A stretch of 64,000 bases of DNA, taken from contig JALSRK010000073.1 in assembly GCA_026984795.1 (NCBI GenBank), positions 62,001 to 126,000 of the forward strand, in the 5' to 3' direction. The notes under the pieces were generated by a model, which saw only the letters and a list, made by a program, of their open reading frames with translations, was not told where the DNA came from and ran no database searches. Below are positions 26,285 to 35,288 of this stretch, in pieces. The position numbers were made by a program, and so were the translations under genes. The DNA comes from Solibacteraceae bacterium (GTDB lineage: Bacteria; Acidobacteriota; Terriglobia; Bryobacterales; Bryobacteraceae). Every line of letters starts with the position of its first letter. Position 1 is the stretch's first letter.

Positions 26285-26325
26285 GCTACCGGCCTTGCAA
26301 CGTCAAGGCCGGTAGCTCTTTCTTG
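26285..26325 (+). terminator. Rho-independent terminator after the TonB-dependent receptor
   Basis: A perfect 13-bp stem (GCTACCGGCCTTG at 26285-26297 and CAAGGCCGGTAGC at 26304-26316) closes a six-base loop and is followed by TCTTTCTTG. It starts 24 bases after the receptor stop codon. A stem this long is not expected by chance. It separates the receptor from the sulfatase-fold gene. Confidence 0.85.
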
Positions 26326-26451
26326 AGGAGTTGCGCGGAGCGGCTTTTCCAAAGGGGGCTGGGGCGCCGCTCGAAGGCGCCGAGGCAATCCCGCTCAACG
26401 CCCGCCGGGAGCCGCCCCGGGGGGGCGCCCGATTTGGTTGGTTCGGCGGGT

Positions 26452-28752
26452 GTGTATTCTCGCGCTGCCGCCGTTCTGGCGCTCGCGGCACTGGCCGTGT
26501 CTCCCGCATGCCGTTTCGAGAGAAAGCCGGCCACGACGGCTGCGCCGTTCCACCTCTACCGGTTCGATGACCAACTCGCCTCGGCGGCCACGATCCAAGC
26601 CTCCGGCTCGGGGTCGTCGCTGCGGATGGCCGAGCCGATCGTCTGGGACTTTTCAGAACCGAAGACGGACTGGATCCTTCTCCGAGGACGTCTGGGCTTC
26701 CGCCACGGGGAGCTGGCCGTGCAGGGCCGCGGAAGCACGCCGGTGATCCAGTCGCCGCCGCAGGCCGAGATCGACTGGAGCCGTTACCAGGCCGTCGAGA
26801 TCCGAATGATCACCGAAGCGGGCAGGGAAATCAAGATCAAGATCGGGGACCGGGAGTACAAGCAGAAGTTGGCTCCGCCGCTCCAGTACCGCGTGTATCG
26901 GTTCAACCTCGATATCACCGAACACACCCATGCCTGGCCTCTGGCCATCATGCCGACCGATGACGTGATCGCCACGGTGGCTATCGACTATGTCCGGCTG
27001 GTCCCGAGAATGACTCCGTTCCCCAAGGCCGTCGGGTGCATGAGGGTCGGCAAGGGCGAGGAATACCGGAACACGATATACACTCACGCCCCTTCGTCGC
27101 TCACCTATGAGGTCCGGATTCCGTCCGGCGCCCGGCTTCACTTCGGCATCGGCGTCGCTGATCCGGAGCCGGTAACCTTCCGGGTTCTCGCCGGCGCCGA
27201 CGAGGTGTATTCCAGGACGTTGAAGGATCCGAACACCTGGGTGGACGCCGCCGTGGACCTTACGCCATACGAGGGCACGAGCACAAAGATCGTCTTCCGG
27301 ACCGAGAGCCCTCGGGAAGGAGCGATCGGATTCTGGGCCAATCCATTGTTGGCCCCGGCGCGCCCAAGGGGCCGGTTCAACATTCTGATGTATACGGTTT
27401 GCACGTTGCGGCCGGACCATACGAGCCTCTACGGTTATGAGCGGGACACGACTCCGTTCCTGAAAAGGCTCGGAGCCTCGGGCGTGGTCTTCGACGACTG
27501 CCAGGCGCAGGCCACCTGGACCAAAGCCTCGGTCGCCTCACTGCTCACGTCGCTGTATTCCTACACCCATGGAATCCGGCGGGACACCGGCGCCATCCCC
27601 GCCGGCGCCGCTACGATGGCCGAGCAGTTCCGGAAGGCCGGCTACGTCACCGCGAGTATCACCGGCAATCCTTTCGCCGGGCGGCTCACCGGACTGGACC
27701 GGGGCTTCGACTATCAGATGGAGTATCCGGCCGTGGAGCGGGAGCTCAGCGCGTCCGACCGGGCCACCGATTCAGCGGGTCTGAACCGGGTCGCCTTCCG
27801 CTGGCTGGACAAGCACCGCCAGACGCCGTTCTTCCTTTTCTTGCTTTCGACCGATCCGCACGCTCCCTACCGGCCCCCGGCCGCGTTTGAGAGGCTCTTT
27901 GCCAATCCGGCCGAGACGGCCGAGTTCGACAGGGACTACGCCCGGTTGAAAAAGTACCGCGGATACGGGGGAGGCGCGATGATCAGCCCCGCCGAATGCC
28001 GGGCCAACGGCGTCGATCCGGAGACCTTCCGGCGCCGGGCGATCGAACGCTACGACGCAGAGATCGCCCACAACGACCACAGCATCGAACTTCTCTTCAA
28101 CCGGCTCGAGCAGCTGAAACTGCTCGAGAACACGCTGGTTGTCGTCCTCTCCGATCACGGCGAGGAATTCTGGGAGCACGGCTGGAGCGCCCACGAGCAT
28201 TCCCTGTACGACGAGCTGACCCACGTGGTTCTTCTGTTCTGGAATCCGCGTCTGCTCGGGCCGGCGCGCCGGATCCCGGATCCGGTTCAACTGATCGACG
28301 TTATGCCCACGGTGGCGGCGCTCCTCTCGGCGCCGTTGCAGGGCGTGGTTCAAGGGGAGAATCTGCTCCCCCTCCTCCGGGGGGAACCGTTCCACCGGCG
28401 GGCGCCGGTGATGTCGTCGCGCTTCGCCCATCCGAATTTCCGGCCTGATGGAGTTCCGGAGAACCGCACCGGCACCTTCGCCCGCATCGGCGCGGATTGG
28501 AAGTTCCTCTATCGAGACCAGGCGCGGCGGGCCGGTCTGAAGCGGATCGAGCTCTACGACCACCGCAACGACCGCCAAGACCGCCGGGACGTGGCCTCCG
28601 AACACCCGGAATTGACCCGGAAGCTCCTTGACGAGCTCCTCCGGTGGATCGATGATCAAAAGCAGGTAAGGAAAGCTCTCGGAGCGCCCGGAAAAAGAAA
28701 GTTGGACCCTCGCACGCTGAAGCGGCTGCGGACGCTCGGCTACTTGAAATGA
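26452..28752 (+). CDS. Sulfatase-fold (alkaline phosphatase superfamily) lipoprotein with altered active site
   Basis: About 766 residues from a GTG at 26452, chosen because a lipoprotein-like signal follows at once (AAAVLALAALAVSPAC); the frame is open to 26254 but crosses the terminator. The first 300 residues are beta-rich with no clear family. The sulfatase fold runs from about 310 to 740: CTLRPDHTSLYGYERDTTPF, SVASLLTSLYSYTHG, SDHGEEFWEHG (D568, H569). The usual metal-ligand Asp of DTLR is Cys (C317), and the nucleophile position that is Cys or Ser in sulfatases is Thr (T357), with the following Pro and Arg also gone. A formylglycine sulfatase is therefore unlikely; a phosphotransferase or phosphodiesterase fits better. 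Substrate unknown. Confidence 0.75.
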   Translation: MYSRAAAVLALAALAVSPACRFERKPATTAAPFHLYRFDDQLASAATIQASGSGSSLRMAEPIVWDFSEPKTDWILLRGRLGFRHGELAVQGRGSTPVIQSPPQAEIDWSRYQAVEIRMITEAGREIKIKIGDREYKQKLAPPLQYRVYRFNLDITEHTHAWPLAIMPTDDVIATVAIDYVRLVPRMTPFPKAVGCMRVGKGEEYRNTIYTHAPSSLTYEVRIPSGARLHFGIGVADPEPVTFRVLAGADEVYSRTLKDPNTWVDAAVDLTPYEGTSTKIVFRTESPREGAIGFWANPLLAPARPRGRFNILMYTVCTLRPDHTSLYGYERDTTPFLKRLGASGVVFDDCQAQATWTKASVASLLTSLYSYTHGIRRDTGAIPAGAATMAEQFRKAGYVTASITGNPFAGRLTGLDRGFDYQMEYPAVERELSASDRATDSAGLNRVAFRWLDKHRQTPFFLFLLSTDPHAPYRPPAAFERLFANPAETAEFDRDYARLKKYRGYGGGAMISPAECRANGVDPETFRRRAIERYDAEIAHNDHSIELLFNRLEQLKLLENTLVVVLSDHGEEFWEHGWSAHEHSLYDELTHVVLLFWNPRLLGPARRIPDPVQLIDVMPTVAALLSAPLQGVVQGENLLPLLRGEPFHRRAPVMSSRFAHPNFRPDGVPENRTGTFARIGADWKFLYRDQARRAGLKRIELYDHRNDRQDRRDVASEHPELTRKLLDELLRWIDDQKQVRKALGAPGKRKLDPRTLKRLRTLGYLK

Positions 28753-28824
28753 GGAACGCACGCCGGGTTGGGGCGCCGCTCGTGGACCGGTTCTGGGAAG
28801 TCAGCTCAGCCGGGGGAAATCACC

Positions 28825-30435
28825 ATGAACACCGAACGTCACAGCACACGATCACGCAGTAGCCGTTTGCCGGAGGCGCAGCGGCGCGAGTTGGAGGCGC
28901 TGCGGGACTACATACGCCGGGAGTATCGCACCTTCGTCGGCTACCCTTGTCGCGGCGACCTCGACTACTCGGAACTCTATGACTTCTTCGCCTATCCGGT
29001 GAACAACGTCGGCGATCCCTTCGCCCCCAGCACTTACCGCCTGCACACCCGGGAGATCGAGCGCAAGGTGCTCGCCTGGTTCGCCGAGCTCAACCACATC
29101 GCCGACGGCGACTACTGGGGCTACGTGACCAACGGCGGCACCGAGGGCAATATCTACGGGCTGTTCCTGGCGCGCGAGATCCTGCCGGAAGGCATCGTCT
29201 ACTACTCCGAGGACACCCACTACAGCGTCGCCAAGAACCTGCGCGTGCTGCGGATGAAGCACATCATGATCAAGTCCCAGCCCAGCGGCGAGATCGACTA
29301 CGACGACCTGCGCCGCTCGCTGGAGATCCACCGCGACGCCCCGCCCATCATCTTCGCCAACATCGGCACCACGATGACCGAGGCCGTGGACGACGTCCAG
29401 AAGATCCGGGCCATGCTCCAAGAGATGGCCGTTCCGGAGCATTACATCCACTGCGACGCCGCCCTGAGCGGGATGACGCTCCCGTTCCAGGAAGGCGCGC
29501 CCGTCTTCGATTTCCGCGCCGGCATCGACAGCATCTCCATCAGCGGGCACAAGTTCATCGGCTCGCCGATTCCCTGCGGCATCGTGCTGGCCAAGAAGCG
29601 CTACGTGGAGCGGATCGCGCGTTCCATCGAATACGTCGGCACCCTCGACACGACCCTCACCGGTTCCCGCAACGCCGTCACGCCCCTTTTCCTTTGGTAC
29701 GCCATCCACACCCGGGGAGCCGAAGGGTTCCGCCGCGAGGTGGCCGAGTGCATCGAGAAGGCCGACTATGCCATCGGCAAGCTGGCCGAAATCGGCGTCG
29801 AGGCGTGGCGCAACCCCTTCGCCATCACCGTCGTTTTTCCGGCGCCGCCGCCTCCGGTGCTGGAGAAGTGGCAGATCGCCGTCAACCGGGGGCGGGCGCA
29901 TATCATCACGTTGCAATCGATCACTCGCGAACAGATCGACGAGCTCGCCGCCGACATCGCCGCCGCCATGGCCCGAGCTCCGGAGGTGCGCCCCGAGCGG
30001 CCGGCTCCACCTGTCCGCGGCGAGGGAGTCGTACCGGAAGCGAAACTGAGAGAGATCTTCATCGTCACGGCGAACCGTCCGGGCTTGGTGGCCGACATCT
30101 CGGAAGTCCTCGCCGCCCACGGCATCAACATCGAGTCCCTGGACGCCGAGGAAGTTCACGGCCTCGCCACCGTGGTCCTCACCGTGGACCGTTACGACGA
30201 GGCTCTGAAGTGTCTGCGCAACGCGGGCTTCGACGCCGTCTCTGAAGATGCGCTGGTGGTGAGGATCAAGGACGAGCCCGGTTCTTTGGCCCGGCTCTCC
30301 CGCCGCTTCAAAGATGCCGGCATCAATCTGCGCTGCCTGCGGATCCTGCGGCGGCACGAGGGGCTGGCCTGGATCGCCCTCTCCACGCCCCGCACCGCCG
30401 AAGCCAAGGCTTTGGTCGAGGACTGCTCCGTCTAG
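28825..30435 (+). CDS. PLP-dependent histidine-decarboxylase-like enzyme fused to two ACT domains
   Basis: 536 residues from the ATG at 28825 (MNTERHSTRS), preceded by CGGGGG. Residues about 15-395 form a group II PLP decarboxylase: GYPCRGDLDYSELYDFFAYP, NNVGDPF, TNGGTEGNIYGLFLAR, HCDAALSG and the PLP lysine K243 in SGHKFIGSP. After a proline-rich linker come two ACT domains (about 410-475 and 475-536), each with the typical start (FIVTANRPGLVADISEVLA; VRIKDEPGSLARLSRRF). Bacterial HDC is normally about 380 residues without ACT domains. The ACT pair probably binds an amino acid and controls activity. Serine is an alternative substrate, as in plant relatives. Confidence 0.85.
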   Translation: MNTERHSTRSRSSRLPEAQRRELEALRDYIRREYRTFVGYPCRGDLDYSELYDFFAYPVNNVGDPFAPSTYRLHTREIERKVLAWFAELNHIADGDYWGYVTNGGTEGNIYGLFLAREILPEGIVYYSEDTHYSVAKNLRVLRMKHIMIKSQPSGEIDYDDLRRSLEIHRDAPPIIFANIGTTMTEAVDDVQKIRAMLQEMAVPEHYIHCDAALSGMTLPFQEGAPVFDFRAGIDSISISGHKFIGSPIPCGIVLAKKRYVERIARSIEYVGTLDTTLTGSRNAVTPLFLWYAIHTRGAEGFRREVAECIEKADYAIGKLAEIGVEAWRNPFAITVVFPAPPPPVLEKWQIAVNRGRAHIITLQSITREQIDELAADIAAAMARAPEVRPERPAPPVRGEGVVPEAKLREIFIVTANRPGLVADISEVLAAHGINIESLDAEEVHGLATVVLTVDRYDEALKCLRNAGFDAVSEDALVVRIKDEPGSLARLSRRFKDAGINLRCLRILRRHEGLAWIALSTPRTAEAKALVEDCSV

Positions 30436-30480
30436 TCCGTCTAGGCGGCCGCTGGATCGTTTCGGCGGACCCCTGCAGCC

Positions 30481-31938
30481 TCAGAACTTTCGCATCCACT
30501 CCCGCGGCCAGCGCTCGACCACCACTTTTTTGTCCGTGTAAAACTCCACCGCATCGCGGCCCTGTCCGTGCAGCGTGCCGAAGAAGCTGTCCTTCCAGCC
30601 GCTGAACGGGAAGTAGGCCATCGGGGCGGCCACGCCGATGTTGACCCCCACGTTGCCGGCCGGGACCTCGTTGCGGAAGCGCCGCGCCGCCTGTCCGCTG
30701 GAAGTGAAGATCGACGCCATGTTCCCGTAGGGATTGGCGGCCATGCGGGCGATCGCCTCGTCCAGGTCGCGCACCTGCTCGAGCGCCAACACCGGCCCGA
30801 AGATCTCGGTTTTCGTCAACGGCGATTCCACCGGCACTGCCTCGAGCACTGTCGGCCCGACGAAGTAGCCCTGCGGCGGGAGATCGCGCCGCCGCCCGTC
30901 GAGCAAAACCCGCCCGCCGTCGCTCACGCCCTTCTCGATCGCGTCCTCGATGCGGCGCTTGCTCTCGGAAGTGATCACCGGCCCCATCTCGACGCCTTCC
31001 TCGAGCCCGTTGCCGACGCGAAGCGATCCGGCGAGGCCGGCGATCGCTTCCCGAAACTTCTCGTGAGCCTCGCCCACGGTGAGGGCCACCGAGACCGCCA
31101 GGCACCGCTGCCCGGCACAGCCGAAGGCGCTGTCGCTAATCACCTTCGGGGCCATCTCAGGATCGGCGTCCGGCATGATCACCACGTGGTTCTTCGCCCC
31201 GCCCTGGCACTGCACCCGCTTGCCGTTGGCCGCCGCCTTGGCATAGACGTATCTCGCCACCGGCGTGGAGCCGACGAAGCTGATCGCCTTCACCTCGGGC
31301 GCGTCCAGCAGCGCGTCCACCACCGGCTTGCCGCCGTTCACCAGACTGAGCACGCCCGGCGGCAGCTCCAGGCGGCCGATCAGCTCGAAGAGCTTCTGGG
31401 AAGCCAGCGGCGTGCGCTCGGAGGGCTTCAGGATGAAGCAGTTGCCGCAGGCCACCGCGTAGGGAAGGAACCAGAGGGGGATCATCGCCGGGAAGTTGAA
31501 CGGCGTCACCGCCGCCACCACGCCCAGCGGCTGCCGCAGCATGATCTCGTCGATGCCCGGGGCCACGTCCTCGAGATTGTAGCCCTGCATCAGCGTGGGG
31601 ATGCCGCAGGCCACCTCGATGTTCTCGATGCCCCGGCGCAGCTCGCCCCGCGACTCGGCCAGCGTCTTGCCGTTCTCTATGGTGATGGTCCTCGCCAGCT
31701 CTTCGAAATTCTCCTCGAGCAGGCGCTTGAGACGGAACAGATACTGGATCCGCTCGCCCGGAGGCACGGCCCGCCACTGAGGAAACGCCTTCGCCGCCGC
31801 CTCCACCGCTGCGGCCGCGTCGGCGGCGTCCCCGGCCGGCGCTTCGCCGATCACCTCTCCGGTGGCCGGGTTCCGCAATTCGATCCGCTCCGCCCCGCGC
31901 GGCTCACACCACTTACCACCGATATAGTTCCGAACCAT
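30481..31938 (-). CDS. mmsA: CoA-acylating methylmalonate-semialdehyde dehydrogenase
   Basis: 485 residues, the full length of the family. It converts methylmalonate semialdehyde (from valine) or malonate semialdehyde to propionyl-CoA or acetyl-CoA with NAD. Family marks include NYIGGKW at the start, TPFNFPAMIPLWFLPYA, the NAD-binding FVGSTPVARYVY and the catalytic cysteine C279 in FGCAGQRCLA. The motif NHVVIMPDAD is also characteristic. Its gene converges with the decarboxylase gene and diverges from the UroD-like gene, so it appears to be a single transcription unit. Confidence 0.92.
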   Translation of the reverse strand: MVRNYIGGKWCEPRGAERIELRNPATGEVIGEAPAGDAADAAAAVEAAAKAFPQWRAVPPGERIQYLFRLKRLLEENFEELARTITIENGKTLAESRGELRRGIENIEVACGIPTLMQGYNLEDVAPGIDEIMLRQPLGVVAAVTPFNFPAMIPLWFLPYAVACGNCFILKPSERTPLASQKLFELIGRLELPPGVLSLVNGGKPVVDALLDAPEVKAISFVGSTPVARYVYAKAAANGKRVQCQGGAKNHVVIMPDADPEMAPKVISDSAFGCAGQRCLAVSVALTVGEAHEKFREAIAGLAGSLRVGNGLEEGVEMGPVITSESKRRIEDAIEKGVSDGGRVLLDGRRRDLPPQGYFVGPTVLEAVPVESPLTKTEIFGPVLALEQVRDLDEAIARMAANPYGNMASIFTSSGQAARRFRNEVPAGNVGVNIGVAAPMAYFPFSGWKDSFFGTLHGQGRDAVEFYTDKKVVVERWPREWMRKF

Positions 31939-32069
31939 CGCAACCTCCTCGCGCCGGCGCCGTCCATCCGGCCGGCCCGTTCAGCGTATCAGCATATAAC
32001 CGCCGCCGGCCGCGATGCGCCCGCGGCGCGCCCGGGGTATCATGTGGGCAGCCGCGGACTCCGGAAACG

Positions 32070-33071
32070 ATGAACAGCCACGAGAGAGTCTTCGCCCTGC
32101 TCGACGGGCGGGAGGTGGACCGCCTGCCGGTGATGCCGATCACCATGATGTTCGCCGCCGACCGCATCGGCGTTCCTTACGGCCGGTACGCCCTGGACCA
32201 CCGCGTGATGGTCGAAGCGCAGATCCGCACCGCCGAAGAGTTCGGCTTCGACCACGTCTCCGGCATTACCGAGACCCGCGAAGCGCCCGACTGCGGGGCG
32301 AAGATCCGCCTCTTCGACGACCAGCCCTACGCCCTCGACGAGAGCCAGGCCCTGCTGGCCGACAAGCGCGTCCTGGCCCGCCTGGCGGCGCCCGATCCGG
32401 AAACCGCCCCGCACATGCGCGACCGGCTCCTCGGCCTCGGGCTCTTCCGCGAGCGCGTCGGCGGCGAGAAGATCGTAGAAGGCTGGGTGGAAGGCCCGTG
32501 CGGGGCCTCCGCCGACCTCCGGGGCATCAACACTTTGATGCTCGACTTCTTCGACGATCCTGGGTTCGTCCGAGACCTGTTCGAGTTCGTCCTCGACCTG
32601 GCGATCCGCTTCGCCCGCGCCCAGGTCCGCGCCGGGGCCGACATCATCGGCGTCGGCGACCCGGCCTCCTCGCTCATCGGGCCCCACTTGTACGAGGAGT
32701 TCGTCTGGGGGTTTCAGAAGCGCCTCGTGGACGCTGTCCACGAAACCGGCGCCCGCGTGCGGCTGCACATCTGCGGCAACATCCGGCCCATTCTGGAGCC
32801 GCTGGGCCGCCTCGGCTGCGACATCATCGACGTGGACTCAGCCGTTTCACTGGGCGAAGCGCGCGAGCGGATGGGGCCGGAGCAGGTGCTGTTGGGCAAC
32901 CTCGACCCGGTGCGCACCTTGCGCAACGGGACGCCGGATCAAGTGGCCGCCGCCGTCGCCGAATGCTACCGGGCCGCGGGCCCCCGCTACGTCGTCGGCG
33001 CGGGCTGCGAGATCGTCCGGGATACGCCGCCGGAAAACGTGCTGGCCCTCGCCCGGGCGGCACAGGTCTGA
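32070..33071 (+). CDS. Uroporphyrinogen-decarboxylase-like methyltransferase (MtaA/CmuA type)
   Basis: 333 residues. The UroD fold is clear, but a zinc-binding set typical of corrinoid methyltransferases is present: H233 and C235 in LHICGN and C313 in VGAGCEI. True HemE lacks these. Other family segments are GWVEGPCGASADLRG and GADIIGVGDPASSLIGP. Members move methyl groups from corrinoid proteins to coenzyme M, tetrahydrofolate or related acceptors. No corrinoid protein gene is next to it. It starts 131 nt from the divergent mmsA gene. Confidence 0.8.
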   Translation: MNSHERVFALLDGREVDRLPVMPITMMFAADRIGVPYGRYALDHRVMVEAQIRTAEEFGFDHVSGITETREAPDCGAKIRLFDDQPYALDESQALLADKRVLARLAAPDPETAPHMRDRLLGLGLFRERVGGEKIVEGWVEGPCGASADLRGINTLMLDFFDDPGFVRDLFEFVLDLAIRFARAQVRAGADIIGVGDPASSLIGPHLYEEFVWGFQKRLVDAVHETGARVRLHICGNIRPILEPLGRLGCDIIDVDSAVSLGEARERMGPEQVLLGNLDPVRTLRNGTPDQVAAAVAECYRAAGPRYVVGAGCEIVRDTPPENVLALARAAQV

Positions 33072-33105
33072 CCCCGGCGCGCTTCGGGAGCCGCCTCCGG
33101 GAGCC

Positions 33106-33618
33106 TCAGGCCCACCAGTCGTCGTAGCCGATCATCTTCCAGGCCGCCTTGCCGCGGTTGCCGCCCCACTTCGGGTGGCTGTAACAGCCGTGCATCGTGT
33201 GCGAGCGCACCATGGCGAAGAACTCATCGCAGGGCACGCCGTCACAAGCGGTGATATGGAACTCGCCGTGCTCCATCCGCCGCAGCAGCTCGTCCTGCTG
33301 CTCCGGAGCGAGTCTAGGAAACGGTTTGCCATAAAGCCGGCGAGCGTTCTTGTCGGTGGCTCTCAGCCCGGTGCGGTAGGCGGCGGTCCAGTCCGGGTGC
33401 GCTTCTTTGAGCAGCCGGTCGATGAACTCCACCACGCCCAGCTCCCGCGCCCCGGGGTACTCGTCCTCGGGGACGATCCGCTCCGCGATGTGCCCCAGGA
33501 TCTCCTTTTCCTCCGTGGTCAGCGGCGCCGGATCCGCCGGGCCGGACTCTCCACGCAACGGCCAGGGCGGCGCCGCCGCCAGCGCCGCCAGCGAAAAGAC
33601 GAAATCTCTTCGCCGCAT
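33106..33618 (-). CDS. Gluconate 2-dehydrogenase subunit 3-like protein (Tat-exported)
   Basis: 170 residues. It begins with a Tat signal (MRRRDFVFSLAALAAAP, pattern RRxFxF). The mature part has the subunit 3 features LTTEEKEILGHIAERIVPEDEYPGA and MVRSHTMHGCYSHPKWGGNRG. In gluconate and related sugar dehydrogenases this small protein helps export or assemble the flavoprotein subunit. It directly follows the GMC oxidoreductase gene (two nucleotides between them), so the two should form one periplasmic dehydrogenase. Confidence 0.88.
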   Translation of the reverse strand: MRRRDFVFSLAALAAAPPWPLRGESGPADPAPLTTEEKEILGHIAERIVPEDEYPGARELGVVEFIDRLLKEAHPDWTAAYRTGLRATDKNARRLYGKPFPRLAPEQQDELLRRMEHGEFHITACDGVPCDEFFAMVRSHTMHGCYSHPKWGGNRGKAAWKMIGYDDWWA

Positions 33619-33620
33619 CT

Positions 33621-35288
33621 TTACACCTCCCTGCTGCCTTTACGCCAGGCGCCGCCTTTCCATTCCCGCACGATGTAGGCGGCGAAGCGGTAGGCCAGCG
33701 CCTGGATCGTCAGTGCCGGATTTCGCCCGCCCGAGGTGACGAACACGCTGCCATCCACCACGAAGAGATTGTCGATCTCGTGGCTCTGGCCCCAGCGGTT
33801 CACTACCGACGTCTTCGGATCGTTCCCCATGCGGCAGGTGCCGAGCTGATAACCGGCCCCGCCCCGGCCCAGGCCGCTCCGGGTGATGTCGTGCGCTCCG
33901 GCTTCTTTGAGGATCTCCTGCATCTTCCGGCTGAAGAACTCCCATACCCGGTAGTCGTTCGGGTGGAAGCTGTGGGTGATGCGCGGCGCCGGGATGCCCC
34001 AGGCATCGCGCACGGTGGGCGAGACCTCCACCCGGTTCTCGAACTGCGGCATGTCCTCGGCCGGGGCGAACAGCCGGATGTAGCGGCGGAAGTTCTCCCG
34101 CTGGTACTTCTTGTGCTCCAGCCCCCAGCGGGGCGCGCCCCGGGGCCGCCGCCCGGTGAAGCTGATGGGCGTGATTTCCGTCCGGCTGTAGATGACGCCG
34201 CCGCCGACGAAGCCCGGGTTCTTCATGCAGAAGTCGTTGATGGCGACGCCCGGCCCGGGGCCGAAGCCCTCGTTCGTCGTGCGGTCCATGACGCCCCACA
34301 CCCACGGGCTGATGTGCCCCATAAGGTTGCGGCCCACCCAATCGTTGCCGTTCGCCATGCCTTTCGGAAACCACCGCGAAGCCGAGTTCAGCAGCAGCCG
34401 CGGCGTCTCGATGGCCGAACCGGCCAGGATGATCAGCCGCGCCCGCTGGCGAACGAGCTTTTTGCCCCGGAAGTACTCGACGCCGTTGGGCTCGCCCCGG
34501 CCGTCCACCGTGATCTGCTTCACCAGGGCGCCCGGCACGAGGTTGCAGTTGCCCGTGGCCAGGGCCGCCGGCAGCAGCGCGGTCACCGGCGTCGATTTGG
34601 CCCCGATCTCGCAGATGAAGCCGTTGCAGCAGGGATGCTGAATGCACGGCGAGCGGCCGCGGTACTCGCGCGTGATGATCCCGAGCGGCGTCCGGAACGG
34701 CCGGTAGCCCATCCGCTTCGCCGCATCCCGGATCATTTCATCGCCCGGCTGCAGCTCCACCGGCGGCAGCGGGAAGGGCTTGCTCCGCTTCCCCTCGTAG
34801 GGATCTACGCCCGCCTCGCCCGAGACGCCCATGTCGTATTCGGCCTTGGTGAAGTCGGGCTCCAGCTCTTCGTAGGTGATCGGCCAATCCTCGAGCGTCG
34901 TGCCTTCGACGTGTCCGTACTCGGACTTCATCCGGAAATCGACCGGCGGGCGGCGCCACATCAGTCCGCCAAAGAAGAGCATTCCACCGCCGACCACCGC
35001 CCCTTGCGCCGAGTACTCCCAGTCCTTCGGGTAGAGCGTCCGGAACTTCTCCTCGCCCTGGAAGCGGAACTCCCGCGGGGCGAACGGCTCTTCGGATCCC
35101 GGCGGCGGGCGCAAGCCCCCCGCGAAGTCCGACGTCTCCTCGTCGTGCAGGTAGAAGTCCGCCGGATTCAGTTTCGGACCGCGCTCGAGCAGGACCACAT
35201 TGAGCCCGGCCTCGGCCAGCTCTTTCGCCACCACGGCGCCGGAGGCGCCGGCGCCGACGATCACTGCGTCTGCAACATCGATGTTCAT
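33621..35288 (-). CDS. GMC-family FAD oxidoreductase
   Basis: 555 residues from the ATG at 35288, which shares one base with the stop of the heparinase-like gene (TGATG); a TTG one codon upstream is also in frame. The FAD-binding motif is at the start (IVGAGASGAVVAKELAEAGL, ending LLERGP), and the GMC C-terminal motif is FVVDGSVFVTSGGRNPALTIQ. It matches the large subunit of membrane-linked gluconate/sugar dehydrogenases. It probably oxidises a sugar or sugar acid and passes electrons to a cytochrome. No cytochrome subunit gene is adjacent; the electron acceptor is unknown. Confidence 0.9.
   Translation of the reverse strand: MNIDVADAVIVGAGASGAVVAKELAEAGLNVVLLERGPKLNPADFYLHDEETSDFAGGLRPPPGSEEPFAPREFRFQGEEKFRTLYPKDWEYSAQGAVVGGGMLFFGGLMWRRPPVDFRMKSEYGHVEGTTLEDWPITYEELEPDFTKAEYDMGVSGEAGVDPYEGKRSKPFPLPPVELQPGDEMIRDAAKRMGYRPFRTPLGIITREYRGRSPCIQHPCCNGFICEIGAKSTPVTALLPAALATGNCNLVPGALVKQITVDGRGEPNGVEYFRGKKLVRQRARLIILAGSAIETPRLLLNSASRWFPKGMANGNDWVGRNLMGHISPWVWGVMDRTTNEGFGPGPGVAINDFCMKNPGFVGGGVIYSRTEITPISFTGRRPRGAPRWGLEHKKYQRENFRRYIRLFAPAEDMPQFENRVEVSPTVRDAWGIPAPRITHSFHPNDYRVWEFFSRKMQEILKEAGAHDITRSGLGRGGAGYQLGTCRMGNDPKTSVVNRWGQSHEIDNLFVVDGSVFVTSGGRNPALTIQALAYRFAAYIVREWKGGAWRKGSREV

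Noticed and set aside
26254-26451. N-terminal extension of the sulfatase-fold protein
   Set aside because: This part covers the terminator of the upstream gene and encodes Arg- and Pro-rich sequence; the lipoprotein signal begins at 26452.
26452-28752. Calling this gene a sulfatase
   Set aside because: The residue that must become formylglycine is Thr, and the first metal Asp is Cys.
32070-33071. HemE (true uroporphyrinogen decarboxylase)
   Set aside because: The His-x-Cys and distant Cys zinc ligands point to the MtaA/CmuA methyltransferase branch.
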